A DNA stretch of 64,000 nucleotides from JADJOY01 sp046331705 [NCBI: bacterium] (lineage in GTDB: Bacteria; JADJOY01): contig JAXLQJ010000040.1 in NCBI GenBank assembly GCA_046331705.1, positions 1-64,000 on the forward strand, written 5' to 3'. Under the pieces are notes generated by a model. That model worked only from the letters and a program-made list of their open reading frames with translations, was not told where the DNA came from and did not search any database. A program made the position numbers and the translations under genes. Position 1 is the first letter of the stretch. Each line of letters starts with the position of its first letter. Shown one piece after another: positions 26,932 through 35,215 of the stretch.

Positions 26932-27840
26932 ATGATTCGTCACGCCGCCGAGCCTCGCCGTCGACGATCCCGATTCGCCCTGCTGGTGGCGGTCGGATTC
27001 CTGTTGATGGGCGCCGAGCCGTGTCAGCCACCGACGCCACCGCCGCCCGTCCATCTCGCCGCTGCCGACGTGTTCATCAACCTCGGCGACTCGGTCGCCG
27101 CCGGTTACAACGCGAGCCCCCGCGATCGGCTCTCGTACAAGAAGCTCTTGCTCGCCAATGACAACGCGACCTGGCCGACATGGGCCGGACGCGACCTGAG
27201 CACCCGCTTCCCGGGGCTGCGCTTCTACGACTACGCGCAGAGCGGCGCGACCTCGAAGAACGTGCTCCAGTCGCAGCTGCCGAACGCCAAGAACGTGAGC
27301 GCGTCCGTGGGCGTGCTGGTCGTGGTGCACGTCGGCGGCAACGACCTGAACGACGACTTCGGCGCCGCGCTCCTCGACCAAGGCCGCACGCTCAAGGCCA
27401 ACCTCGTGCAGATCGCCAACCAGCTCCGCAACAACAGCCGCTGGGCCGGATTACCGGTGCAGGTGGTGATCGCGAACTTCTACGAGCCCACCGACGACGT
27501 GGGCACGATCTTCGGTTCCGGCTACGAGAGCCTCGTGGACGACTCCGGCACCTGCAATCTCGTCAAGAACCCCGTCGCGGGTGCGTTCCGCGGCACGTAC
27601 TACGCGTTCATCGAGAACGCGCGTGCCGCCGCGGACGAGACCGGCGCCACCTTCGTCGACGTGCACGATCACTTCCTCGGCCACGCCTTCTGGCACCTGC
27701 ACCCCGAGAAGCCGTTCTACGACGCCACCGACCCCACGCTGTGGTTCGCGATGGACTGCACCCACGCCGTCAACCGCGGCCACCACGAGCTGCGCCGCCT
27801 CTTCTGGCAAGCCGTCACGGACGAGTGGTTCCCGGGGTGA
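26932..27840 (+). CDS. SGNH/GDSL-family secreted hydrolase
   Basis: The 302-residue product has a signal peptide (RFALLVAVGFLLMGAEPC; the Cys could be lipidated) and SGNH blocks: GDSVAAGY (nucleophile Ser near 55), SGATSKN (Gly), VHVGGNDL (Asn) and a late MDCTHAVNRGH carrying the DxxH dyad. These enzymes hydrolyse esters of lipids, sugars or peptidoglycan. The ATG at 26932 follows AAGGAGA with good spacing and is preferred over an in-frame start at 26881. It ends 7 bp before the convergent membrane-protein gene. Confidence 0.88.
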   Translation: MIRHAAEPRRRRSRFALLVAVGFLLMGAEPCQPPTPPPPVHLAAADVFINLGDSVAAGYNASPRDRLSYKKLLLANDNATWPTWAGRDLSTRFPGLRFYDYAQSGATSKNVLQSQLPNAKNVSASVGVLVVVHVGGNDLNDDFGAALLDQGRTLKANLVQIANQLRNNSRWAGLPVQVVIANFYEPTDDVGTIFGSGYESLVDDSGTCNLVKNPVAGAFRGTYYAFIENARAAADETGATFVDVHDHFLGHAFWHLHPEKPFYDATDPTLWFAMDCTHAVNRGHHELRRLFWQAVTDEWFPG

Positions 27841-27847
27841 GGAGCGC

Positions 27848-28603
27848 TCACGCGAGCAGCGCGCGCCACAGCCACCCAAAGTAGAAGAACTCGGGTGATT
27901 CGAGCCGGTGCGGCAGTGCCGCGCCAGCACCCAGCGCCAGCACCAAGACGAACGCGACCAGGTTCGCACGCAACACCGACGGCAGCACGACTTGCTCGAC
28001 GAATCGCTGTCGCAGCAGCCGTGCGATGACCCACTCTTCCCAGAACGTCGTGAGCCCGATCGCAAGCGCGAGGGCGGGATAGAGATAGGCGAGCTTTGCG
28101 ACCCAGTACGCCCCACCACTCACTTCTCCATCGACCACGGCGTCGAGCACTCCCGAAGCAAGTCCGAACAGGAAGAGCGTGATCACGTACAGAAGAACGA
28201 TCCCCACGGCGAGGATGTCGGGTCGCGAGTTGCGCACGCGTTTCGACTTTGCGACCGAAACGATTCGACGTGCCGGCGGCAGCGATGCCACGAAGACGAA
28301 GAACAGTGCACCAAGAGCCACCGCGGGCGCGACGACTGGCATGGCCAGCGCGAGCCCCACCATCGAGCTGACGAGGTTCGCAAGCACCATGGCGGACAAC
28401 GCGATGTACCACGGGATCCTTCGCTCGAAGTGAGCGAATGCGGCGGACTTGACCACGATCGTGATCGGCAGCGCGAAGAACGGGATGCCGAACAGCCGAA
28501 CCAGCGGTACCACCGGTGCACAGGCATGAGCAGGCACCGGAAGGACCACCACCCACACGAGTGCCGCGAGCAGGGCGCACCGCAGTGGTCGTGCCGCGCG
28601 CAT
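27848..28603 (-). CDS. Hypothetical integral membrane protein
   Basis: The 251-residue product has six to seven hydrophobic segments (for example LLAALVWVVVLPVPAHA, SAMVLANLVSSMVGLALAM, ILAVGIVLLYVITLFLFGLA, ANLVAFVLVLALGAGAALP). The first may be a cleavable signal followed by CAPVVPLVRLFG. I do not recognise the family. I chose ATG 28603 because upstream codons are Arg/His-rich and overlap the decayed nucleotidyltransferase region. It is convergent with the SGNH hydrolase gene. Confidence 0.7.
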   Translation of the reverse strand: MRAARPLRCALLAALVWVVVLPVPAHACAPVVPLVRLFGIPFFALPITIVVKSAAFAHFERRIPWYIALSAMVLANLVSSMVGLALAMPVVAPAVALGALFFVFVASLPPARRIVSVAKSKRVRNSRPDILAVGIVLLYVITLFLFGLASGVLDAVVDGEVSGGAYWVAKLAYLYPALALAIGLTTFWEEWVIARLLRQRFVEQVVLPSVLRANLVAFVLVLALGAGAALPHRLESPEFFYFGWLWRALLA

Positions 28604-28706
28604 CACCGCTCGCACTTCGGAACGACGGCGAGCTCGGCAAGCCCTGCCGCTGCAGTCACGATGTCGAGATTGCCAAGCGCGATCGTCGGAGTGACGTCGA
28701 GACCAC

Positions 28707-28841
28707 TCATGAGTGTGTGATCGTACCCGGAGATGGAAGGTCCGGCCGCGCACCGCATGAAACGAGCGCCCGTCCACCGAAGATGAGGAGCTCGACGCCG
28801 GCGTCGATCAGCAGCTCAACGAGGCGCCGTGTCTCGGTCAC
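28707..28841 (-). pseudogene. Truncated nucleotidyltransferase N-terminus
   Basis: From a GTG at 28841 the frame reads TETRRLVELLIDAGVELL then IFGGRALV, the start of small nucleotidyltransferases (…LIxxGVxFVVIGGxAAV). It stops after 44 codons, before the D-x-D catalytic block. The GTG overlaps the preceding 65-residue gene by 26 bp, a common arrangement for this two-gene module. It appears frameshifted or deleted. Confidence 0.5.
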
Positions 28842-29013
28842 CCTTGGCCTCTTCCAGGAATCGAACCATGCGCTGCATCCGTTCGAGCCGCTCGCTCGGC
28901 GTGCGCCGCAGGTTCTCGTCGATGAGTGTGACGTCGATCCCCGAATCGATGAGCTCGAGGATCCGCACGTCCCACGGCTTGTCGTCGGAACCATTCGGCA
29001 CGGGCTCGACCAT
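28816..29013 (-). CDS. Small antitoxin-like protein paired with a decayed nucleotidyltransferase
   Basis: The 65-residue product has two predicted helices, including RILELIDSGIDVTLIDENL and TPSERLERMQRMVRFLEEA. The ERLERMQRM pattern is often seen in the small partner encoded just before a nucleotidyltransferase; the overlapping downstream remnant supports this. Its own frame is intact, but no good Shine-Dalgarno is visible. It may be non-functional now that its partner is broken. Family assignment is from memory of gene pairs. Confidence 0.5.
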   Translation of the reverse strand: MVEPVPNGSDDKPWDVRILELIDSGIDVTLIDENLRRTPSERLERMQRMVRFLEEAKGDRDTAPR

Positions 29014-29325
29014 GCGGCGGTGCTACCACCGTGGTCGCGGCGCGGGGTGTGTCACGCGGGCATCGAGCTGTGGCGCGCGAGACACACGTGGCACGCGGGA
29101 GCGGGTCGCTCCGACGAGATCGATCCGACCCACGACGGAGGGCGGAGCTCCTGCTCCGCCCCTACGCGATCGCGCCCGCGAATGATCGCGCGGGAGCGCA
29201 TTGGATTATCGAGATTGGGTGAGAGGGCGGGCGGAACGGCGTATCGAGCGCCGCTCGCCCGCGCGAAATCGCTCCCACTGACCCGCATCGAGAGCAATCT
29301 GCGCGCCAAGGCGTAGCGCAGGCGC
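29014..29325. other. Intergenic region with a REP-like hairpin
   Basis: No convincing gene in about 310 bp. Apart from the hairpin at 29140-29161 there is a further GC-rich inverted segment around 29230-29270 (GGGCGGGCGGAACGGC...GCCGCTCGCCCGC), which may form an imperfect structure downstream of the endonuclease/phosphatase gene. Confidence 0.4.
29140..29161. repeat. REP-like palindrome
   Basis: GGGCGGAGC and GCTCCGCCC form a perfect 9-bp stem around TCCT. It sits about 165 bp after the stop of the minus-strand endonuclease/phosphatase gene, with no T-run. Dispersed palindromes of this look occur in many GC-rich genomes; a terminator role is also possible. Confidence 0.4.
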
Positions 29326-30171
29326 TCAGCTCGCCGGCGCGTAGCCGACACCGAACACGATCGCCGAGTGATCGCTGAGGGGCGTGCCCGACTCGTCGAC
29401 GAACGACTCGTCGCGCGTCCAGCTGGTGATGGTGAGCGCGGTGGCGGCGCCGCTTCGATAGAAGAGCTGATCGATGTGGTCGGGCTCGGGGCACGCGACG
29501 GCCGTGCACGCATCCGTGAGCCCCGCCCCCGTGCGAACGGCGTCGAGGATCGGGACGTCCTCGGGATCGTCGATGCTCAGGTTGAAATCACCCAGCACCA
29601 TCACCGCACGCCCTGCGGACTGAGCCTCGATCGCCGCGAGCAATTGCTCCGCCTGCGCCGCGCGGGCGACGTCGTCCGCTGCCGAGCCGCCGGCATCCAT
29701 GTGCAGGTTGTAGACGTCGAACGAGATCGCGGTGAACGGCAGCACGATGCGCAGGAACTGAAAGCCCTTCGACGCCAGGCAATCGTTGGCAGCGTCCAGG
29801 TAGCCGTTACACGCCTCCCACGGATCGCCGCCGGTCTCCCCCGCGGGAAGCACCGAGTACACCGAGAGCCCACCCGGCGCGATCGTGCCAGGTTTGCGCT
29901 CGGTGAAGTGGTAGGCGAAGCGGCCCTCGACGCTGCCGCTGAGCGCCGTGCTGTAGAAGAAGTTCTCCTGAATCGCCGCGAGGTCGAACTCGTTCAAGCG
30001 CGGTGAGATCGCGAGCATCCGCGCTTCCGTGTCGTCGCCCGTGATGATGTCGGGCAGCCCGTGCACGTTGTAGGTGAGCACGCGGATCTCACCGCTGCTC
30101 TGGCAGCCGGCGGCGAAGGTGGCCACCGCTGTGGCGACGAGAACCGGCAGCCCGAACGAACGCAATCCCAT
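29326..30171 (-). CDS. Endonuclease/exonuclease/phosphatase-family lipoprotein
   Basis: The 281-residue product has a lipobox signal (TFAAGC) and the EEP fold blocks: VLTYNVHGLP (Asn), DLAAIQENFF (metal-binding Glu), YNLHMDAG, VMVLGDFNLS (Asp/Asn) and the C-terminal LSDHSAIVF (Asp/His). Exported members include sphingomyelinase-like phosphodiesterases and DNases; substrate unknown. The ATG at 30171 gives the signal peptide directly. It follows the dynamin-like gene by 128 bp on the same strand. Confidence 0.85.
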   Translation of the reverse strand: MGLRSFGLPVLVATAVATFAAGCQSSGEIRVLTYNVHGLPDIITGDDTEARMLAISPRLNEFDLAAIQENFFYSTALSGSVEGRFAYHFTERKPGTIAPGGLSVYSVLPAGETGGDPWEACNGYLDAANDCLASKGFQFLRIVLPFTAISFDVYNLHMDAGGSAADDVARAAQAEQLLAAIEAQSAGRAVMVLGDFNLSIDDPEDVPILDAVRTGAGLTDACTAVACPEPDHIDQLFYRSGAATALTITSWTRDESFVDESGTPLSDHSAIVFGVGYAPAS

Positions 30172-30299
30172 GACGTTGCTCCCAGACGCGCGAGACTTTC
30201 GCGTGACCGACGTGTGACGAGCGAACCTCGATCGTCGCACGCCGCGCGCCGGCGCCACAACGCGCGTGCCACCGCTGGCGCGGCGGGCGCCCGGGCGCG

Positions 30300-32027
30300 C
30301 TACGCGTCCAGCGAGAGCCGCAGATCGCGGGAGCGGGCGCGCAGCGCCTTGATCACCTCGCGCTCCTTCTCGATGCGCTCGCGATCGGCTTTGCAGAGGC
30401 TGGTGTAGGGGTCGAGGTTGGAGGAGATGTCGTCGACGGCGCGGGCCACGGCGCTTTCCAGCTCGAAGCGCAGCGCGTCCTTGAGCGCCTTGGAGAGCGA
30501 ATCGATGCGCTTCGAGAGATTGGTCTTGGCGTCCTTGCGCTTCATGGGAATGACCACGAAGCCGAGACCCGCCAGCAGCACCCCGAACACGATGCCGCTC
30601 ACGTCGTGGAGCGCCGCGGTGAAGAGCGCGATCAGCCCACCGCCCACCAGCTCCACCTGCACGAAGCGCGCGAACGAGACACTCGCCGACTCCTGAACCT
30701 TGGCCGCCTCGTAGTCGATGTTGAACTCCTTCAAGTTCTTCTCGACCGCGGTCTTGAGCGCGAGCCGCACCTCGCGGCGCCGATCCACCCACACGTTCGT
30801 CGACTTCCCCACCAGCCGCGACTGAAGCTCGCGCTCGCGGATCTGTTGATCCACGAACGCGATGGCGTCGTTCCACAGCACCTGGTTCTCGCGCACCAGC
30901 TCGGTGATGGTCTCGGAGAGCACCTCGTCCATCTGCTCGGCGAGGTGCTCCTCGCCCAGCACGTGACGCCGGAACTCGTCCTCCACCTTCGTGCGCGACA
31001 GCTTGTACTTGACCAGCGCCGGCAGCCGGATCGCCTCGTCGAGGAATTCGTAGCTCTTGACCCGGATGCGCTCCAGCAGGCCATCCACCCGCTCGAGCTG
31101 CTTCAAGTGGCGCGTGAGCGTCTCGTCGCCGCGGCTGCGCACGTTGGCGACCACGTGCTCGAGCCCACGGGTCTCGCTGCGCAGCGCTTCTTCCTCGCGA
31201 TCCAGCTCGCCGGCGTACTCGGAGAGCAGCTCCTCCAGCACGTCGAGCGGGCCGCCGAGCTTGAGCCGCACCTTGTCGCGATTGCCGAGGCGCTCGAACA
31301 CGTACGCGTCGACGGCGGCCAGACCGGACTTCTGGCGCGCCTCGGCGCTCTTCGGCCCGTCGACGCCTTCCTCGGCGAGGCGCACCGATACCGGGAAGAT
31401 CCGCGGCGCCTCGCCGAGCGCACGCCCGGCGTGAAGCTGGATGTAGTCCACGATCTGGGTCAGCTCGGCCGGCTTCACGAGGTCGACCTTGTTGAGCACG
31501 AACACCAGCGAGCGCTTCCAGCGGCCGCGGATCAGGCTCAGGAATTTGCGCTCGCTCTCGCTCAGCGGCCGATCGGTGGACGTGACGAACAGGATCAAGT
31601 CCGCGTTCGGGATGTAGTCCTCGACGATCCGCTGGTGCGCCTGGGTGAGCGAGTTGGTGCCCGGCGTGTCCACCAGGTTCACGTCCCGCAAGAAGGGCGT
31701 GGGGTGGCGCAGCTCGAGGAGGTTCTCGTCGGGAGCCGCCCGCCCGCGTTCGTCGCCGTAACAGACCAGCGTGATGCGGTCGGTGGTGGGGACGACACCG
31801 GTGGAGAGGATCGGCTCACCGATCAGGGCGTTGATCAGGCTCGACTTCCCCGAGTTGTACTCGCCGACCACCACCACCAGGAACGGGCGTCCGAGGGCTT
31901 CGAGCGCTCCCTCGATACGGCTCTTGTCCGCCGGCCTGTCGAGCCCGTCGAAGAACCGGCTCGCGTCGCGCAGGATCTCGCGCTCGGCGGTGACCTGCGG
32001 CTGGAAGGGATCGAGAACGGTCCACAT
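30300..32027 (-). CDS. Bacterial dynamin-like GTPase
   Basis: The 575-residue product has a GTPase domain with G1 GEYNSGKSS (about 55-63), G2-like PTTDRI, G3 DTPG and G4 NKVD, then a long helical stalk and a hydrophobic hairpin near 440-480 (GGLIALFTAALHD, IVFGVLLAGLGFVVIP) followed by a coiled C-terminus. This layout matches bacterial dynamin-like proteins, which remodel or tether membranes. It is divergent from the SpoIID-like gene. The start at 32027 gives the standard N-terminal helix before G1. Confidence 0.88.
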   Translation of the reverse strand: MWTVLDPFQPQVTAEREILRDASRFFDGLDRPADKSRIEGALEALGRPFLVVVVGEYNSGKSSLINALIGEPILSTGVVPTTDRITLVCYGDERGRAAPDENLLELRHPTPFLRDVNLVDTPGTNSLTQAHQRIVEDYIPNADLILFVTSTDRPLSESERKFLSLIRGRWKRSLVFVLNKVDLVKPAELTQIVDYIQLHAGRALGEAPRIFPVSVRLAEEGVDGPKSAEARQKSGLAAVDAYVFERLGNRDKVRLKLGGPLDVLEELLSEYAGELDREEEALRSETRGLEHVVANVRSRGDETLTRHLKQLERVDGLLERIRVKSYEFLDEAIRLPALVKYKLSRTKVEDEFRRHVLGEEHLAEQMDEVLSETITELVRENQVLWNDAIAFVDQQIRERELQSRLVGKSTNVWVDRRREVRLALKTAVEKNLKEFNIDYEAAKVQESASVSFARFVQVELVGGGLIALFTAALHDVSGIVFGVLLAGLGFVVIPMKRKDAKTNLSKRIDSLSKALKDALRFELESAVARAVDDISSNLDPYTSLCKADRERIEKEREVIKALRARSRDLRLSLDA

Positions 32028-32211
32028 GAGCGTCAGCGCGCGATGGTGTCAGGTCGACTCGATCGAGGTCAAGCTCGAAAGTGCCTCGCCCGGGAGCCGG
32101 CCGTGACGCCCCGCGTCTCGCCGGAAGGCCGCGCCGCGATTGTTTATTTTGCTTCCCTCCGGACCGCGAGTTGCGCTAGGGTCGCCGCGCCTTGAATCTC
32201 CCGGGGGAAGA

Positions 32212-33570
32212 ATGAGCGCCGAAGCAGCGGTGAGCCCGCCAGCGAAGTTCGCGGGCTCGACGGGTTGGGCACGTTCGAGCGTCCTCATCTTCGCGCTGGC
32301 CGTCGCTGCCGGTTGTAGCAGCACGCGCGTCGCCGAAAACCTGCTTCACCCGCCCGATCGAGCCGTCTACGGCTCCGGCTCGGTGCGTCCGGCGCTGGTG
32401 CCCCGCGCGCCGAACGGCTTCCCCGGGCCGGTGTACCACTCGACCCAGGCCCGCGTGCGCGGCGCAGCCGACGCCGGCGACGCGTCGTTCCGCGTGGAGC
32501 GGGACGACGCACCCGGCAGCACGCTGGCGCCCGTCCGGGTGCTCCTCGCCGTCGCCAACGGCCCGTTCGCGATCTGGTCGCCCACCGAGCTCGAGGTCGA
32601 GCTCTACCCCGGCGACCGGCCGCTGGTGTGGAACAACCGCCTCTCCGTGGACGCCCGCGGCGACACGCTGATCATCGAGGGACAGTCGGTCGGCCCGGAG
32701 GCGCGGGTTCGCTCGTCGGATTCCGAGCTGGGGATCGAGTTCCAGGGCCGGCGCTACGCCGGCGAGCTCAAGTTCCTCGCCGAGAGCGGCAAGGTCCGCG
32801 TGCTCAACGAGCTGCCGCTCGAGGAATACCTGCGCGGCGTGGTTCCCGCCGAGGTGCCGCCCAGCTGGTCGCCGGAAGCGCTCAAGACCATCGCCGTGGC
32901 GGCGCGAACGTACGCGCTCTTCCAGATGGAGAAGAGCACCGGCCGCTCGTGGGACGTGACCGACTCCATCGACACCCAGATGTACGGCGGGCTCTCCTCG
33001 GCGGATCCACGCGGCGACCGCGCCGTGCGCGAAACCGAAGGCCAGATCCTGATCTACGACGGCGCCCCCATCCTCGCCACCTACCATGCGGCGAGCGGCG
33101 GCTACACCGAGGACGCGCGCCGCGTGTGGAGCAAGGACGTGCCCTACCTGCGCGCCCAGCCCGATCCCGCGCCCGACGCCGACGCCACGCCCTGGCGCGT
33201 GTCCGTGGGCTTTCGCGAAGTCGAGCAAGTGCTGCGCGCGGGCGGCTACCGCGTCACCAAGGTCAGCGGGCTGGACGTGCTGCAACGCACGCCCTCGGGA
33301 CGCGCCGCCACCGTGCGCGTGCGCCATTCGCGCGGCTTCCTCGACATCGCCGCCGATCGCATGAAGGCCATGCTCGGCGGCCAGCGCATCCGCTCGACGC
33401 TCTTTCAGATCACCCGCACCAAGACCGCGTTCGTGATCACCGGCCGCGGCTTCGGCCACGGCGTGGGCCTCTCCCAGATGGGCGCCGCCGCCCTCGCCAA
33501 GGACGGCGTGGCCTACGACCAAATCCTCTACGCCTACTACCCCGGCACCCAGCTCGCCCGGCTGCAGTAA
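32212..33570 (+). CDS. SpoIID/LytB-domain lipoprotein
   Basis: The 452-residue product has a lipobox signal (AVAAGC) and a SpoIID domain with LPLEEYLRGVVPAEVP, AVAARTYALFQ, YHAASGGYTED and the C-terminal GRGFGHGVGLSQMGA. SpoIID proteins are peptidoglycan lytic transglycosylases that act on denuded glycan; outside sporulators they are linked to division or lysis of cell walls. The ATG at 32212 has GGGGGAAG just upstream and is preferred over an ATG at 32140. It is divergent from the dynamin-like gene. Confidence 0.9.
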   Translation: MSAEAAVSPPAKFAGSTGWARSSVLIFALAVAAGCSSTRVAENLLHPPDRAVYGSGSVRPALVPRAPNGFPGPVYHSTQARVRGAADAGDASFRVERDDAPGSTLAPVRVLLAVANGPFAIWSPTELEVELYPGDRPLVWNNRLSVDARGDTLIIEGQSVGPEARVRSSDSELGIEFQGRRYAGELKFLAESGKVRVLNELPLEEYLRGVVPAEVPPSWSPEALKTIAVAARTYALFQMEKSTGRSWDVTDSIDTQMYGGLSSADPRGDRAVRETEGQILIYDGAPILATYHAASGGYTEDARRVWSKDVPYLRAQPDPAPDADATPWRVSVGFREVEQVLRAGGYRVTKVSGLDVLQRTPSGRAATVRVRHSRGFLDIAADRMKAMLGGQRIRSTLFQITRTKTAFVITGRGFGHGVGLSQMGAAALAKDGVAYDQILYAYYPGTQLARLQ

Positions 33571-33896
33571 ACGCCGGTCCGTCGCTCTTGCCGGAGGGAC
33601 CGGGTTCCGCCGGTCCGCGAACCCGAATCGGGGCCCTTCCGTTCGGCAGGGACGCGCTCCGTCGCGTCCGCGAGCTACCTCACCAATCATTCCTCGAGTT
33701 CGAGTCGCCGAATCCGCGCTCCGAGAACGACCACGACCATCCCCAGAAGCGCCTCGACGGCTTCGGCGCCAAGCGCGGCACGTCTATCGATGATGACGAC
33801 ACGGTGATCAAGATCGTTGTCACCGTGCCAGCGCCGACTCCACACTGTCCGTGACAGACACGGCACTGAGCCCCCACACCGCAACTGTCACCATCC
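33571..33896. other. Boundary region before the AT-richer island
   Basis: Composition drops in GC from here on. It contains an inverted repeat CACGGTGA (33800-33807) / TCACCGTG (33820-33827), which could terminate the minus-strand membrane-protein gene, and a candidate small Cys-rich frame listed separately. Confidence 0.35.
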
Positions 33897-33934
33897 TCAA
33901 TAGTCGAGGTAAGCGTATCGAGTCCATCGCTCAT
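33680..33934 (-). CDS. Candidate small Cys-rich peptide gene
   Basis: An 84-codon frame from ATG 33934 to the stop at 33680-33682 overlaps the 3' end of the membrane-protein gene by 38 bp. It encodes CGVGAQCRVCHGQC, then TVTTILITVSSSS, then an aromatic stretch (RFWGWSWSF). The distal half shows G/C-biased third positions as in real genes. A GGAGG lies too close to the ATG to be ideal, and another frame is also open here, so it may be chance. Confidence 0.25.
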   Translation of the reverse strand: MSDGLDTLTSTIEDGDSCGVGAQCRVCHGQCGVGAGTVTTILITVSSSSIDVPRLAPKPSRRFWGWSWSFSERGFGDSNSRNDW

Positions 33935-35009
33935 CCTCCACCGCCTCAAGCGTCGCGCGAACCAAGCGCTGCACCCCGACGAAGAACAGCACGCCTGTAG
34001 CAATGATGACGAGCTTAAGCCACCGCTGTCCCGCCTCCCAAGTTGCCACGGGAACATCTGACGCAAGCACGCTGCTTGCACGATCCCGTATCGCGTCGAC
34101 CGCGGCCACCGATTTCATGTCATGCTTCCGCTCAAGAACGTCGCGCCACCCTTCCGCAGCAACCTTGAGTTCACGCAGCTTTTCCAAAGAAAACGCAACC
34201 CCCGAGTCGTAAATCCGATCCAGATCGGCCATTGCCTCCTTATCTGGCACATCCTCAACCAAGACACCAATCGAAAATGCCGACGCAAATTTCCAAAAAG
34301 CCCTCGGAACCACATATGCGTGGTCCATGCTAGCAAACACCAAGATAAGCACCGCAACCACCAACACAACAGCCACATCACGAAGCCGATTCAATCCACG
34401 AGCCGCCACACTGGCCAGTCCGCGATCGCGAAACAGATGCAGCACTCTCGTAAACGCGAAGTCAAAATCATCCCCAAATCCAATCTTGAGCACAAGCAGT
34501 TGCTTCAGGCTCAAGCCAATACGACGGCATTGATCCGGATACATTCGAACCGAATATTTGCGCTGCCACAATAAGTCAATAGCCGTCGCAACAACTAGCA
34601 AACCGATCAGGGCATACTTCAACACCACAAGAAGAACAGAAGACAGCACAACAAGCATAGCCAGCACGACCTTCTCCGGTAGCGATCTCTTTGTCTGCAT
34701 AGGCTTTGTTAACTTTGCCTGCGCATATAGCGCAACCGCGGCAAGCGCTGGCAACACGACGATATCGCCCGAGAGCTCCGCGAGCGTCCCGATCGCGTAC
34801 AGGCCAAGCAGCGCAGCAATGCCGATCAACGGCGTCGAAATCAGATCATTCACGACTGGTAGAGTGGCGATAAATGAGTGCAGAGCTAGCACGGGCCCGA
34901 CGCTGAACAGGGGGATCCCGGCCATAAGAAACACACCTGCAAGAATTCGGCGTCGAAATGATCCGTCGGCAAATGGAATTGCCTCCAAGGCTCTCGTCAC
35001 ATCCGACAT
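33897..35009 (-). CDS. Unknown membrane protein in an AT-richer island
   Basis: The 370-residue product has hydrophobic segments near 20-45, 50-85, 100-135, 195-220 and 340-362, with a soluble region between the last two (about 225-335) containing KEAMADLDRIYDS and LERKHDMKSVAAV. I do not recognise it. The ATG at 35009 has GAGG upstream. Codon use differs from neighbours, with many A/T third positions and rare codons such as ATA and CTA, pointing to recent acquisition. It lies 206 bp downstream of the HEPN-like gene on the same strand. Confidence 0.7.
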   Translation of the reverse strand: MSDVTRALEAIPFADGSFRRRILAGVFLMAGIPLFSVGPVLALHSFIATLPVVNDLISTPLIGIAALLGLYAIGTLAELSGDIVVLPALAAVALYAQAKLTKPMQTKRSLPEKVVLAMLVVLSSVLLVVLKYALIGLLVVATAIDLLWQRKYSVRMYPDQCRRIGLSLKQLLVLKIGFGDDFDFAFTRVLHLFRDRGLASVAARGLNRLRDVAVVLVVAVLILVFASMDHAYVVPRAFWKFASAFSIGVLVEDVPDKEAMADLDRIYDSGVAFSLEKLRELKVAAEGWRDVLERKHDMKSVAAVDAIRDRASSVLASDVPVATWEAGQRWLKLVIIATGVLFFVGVQRLVRATLEAVEDERWTRYAYLDY

Positions 35010-35215
35010 AAACGATCCTCGATTAGGCATCGTGCCCGCTTTGCAACAATGCAGCACCACCCAGAACCCAGTGTCCCGAAATCACTCTGACGTGGCCTAC
35101 CAAACAACGCGCTACCGTGTGGCAGTAATCGTTGTCATTGCTATCGTGCGAGGGCCAATCGTGTGCCGTCTGCTGGAGCGCCTCGTTCGCCGATAGTCAT
35201 TGCTGCCCTGGTCGT

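Noticed and set aside
33800-33827. Inverted repeat as a definite terminator of the membrane-protein gene
   Set aside because: Perfect 8-bp arms but no T-run follows on the minus strand and a 12-nt loop weakens it; mentioned only as a possibility.
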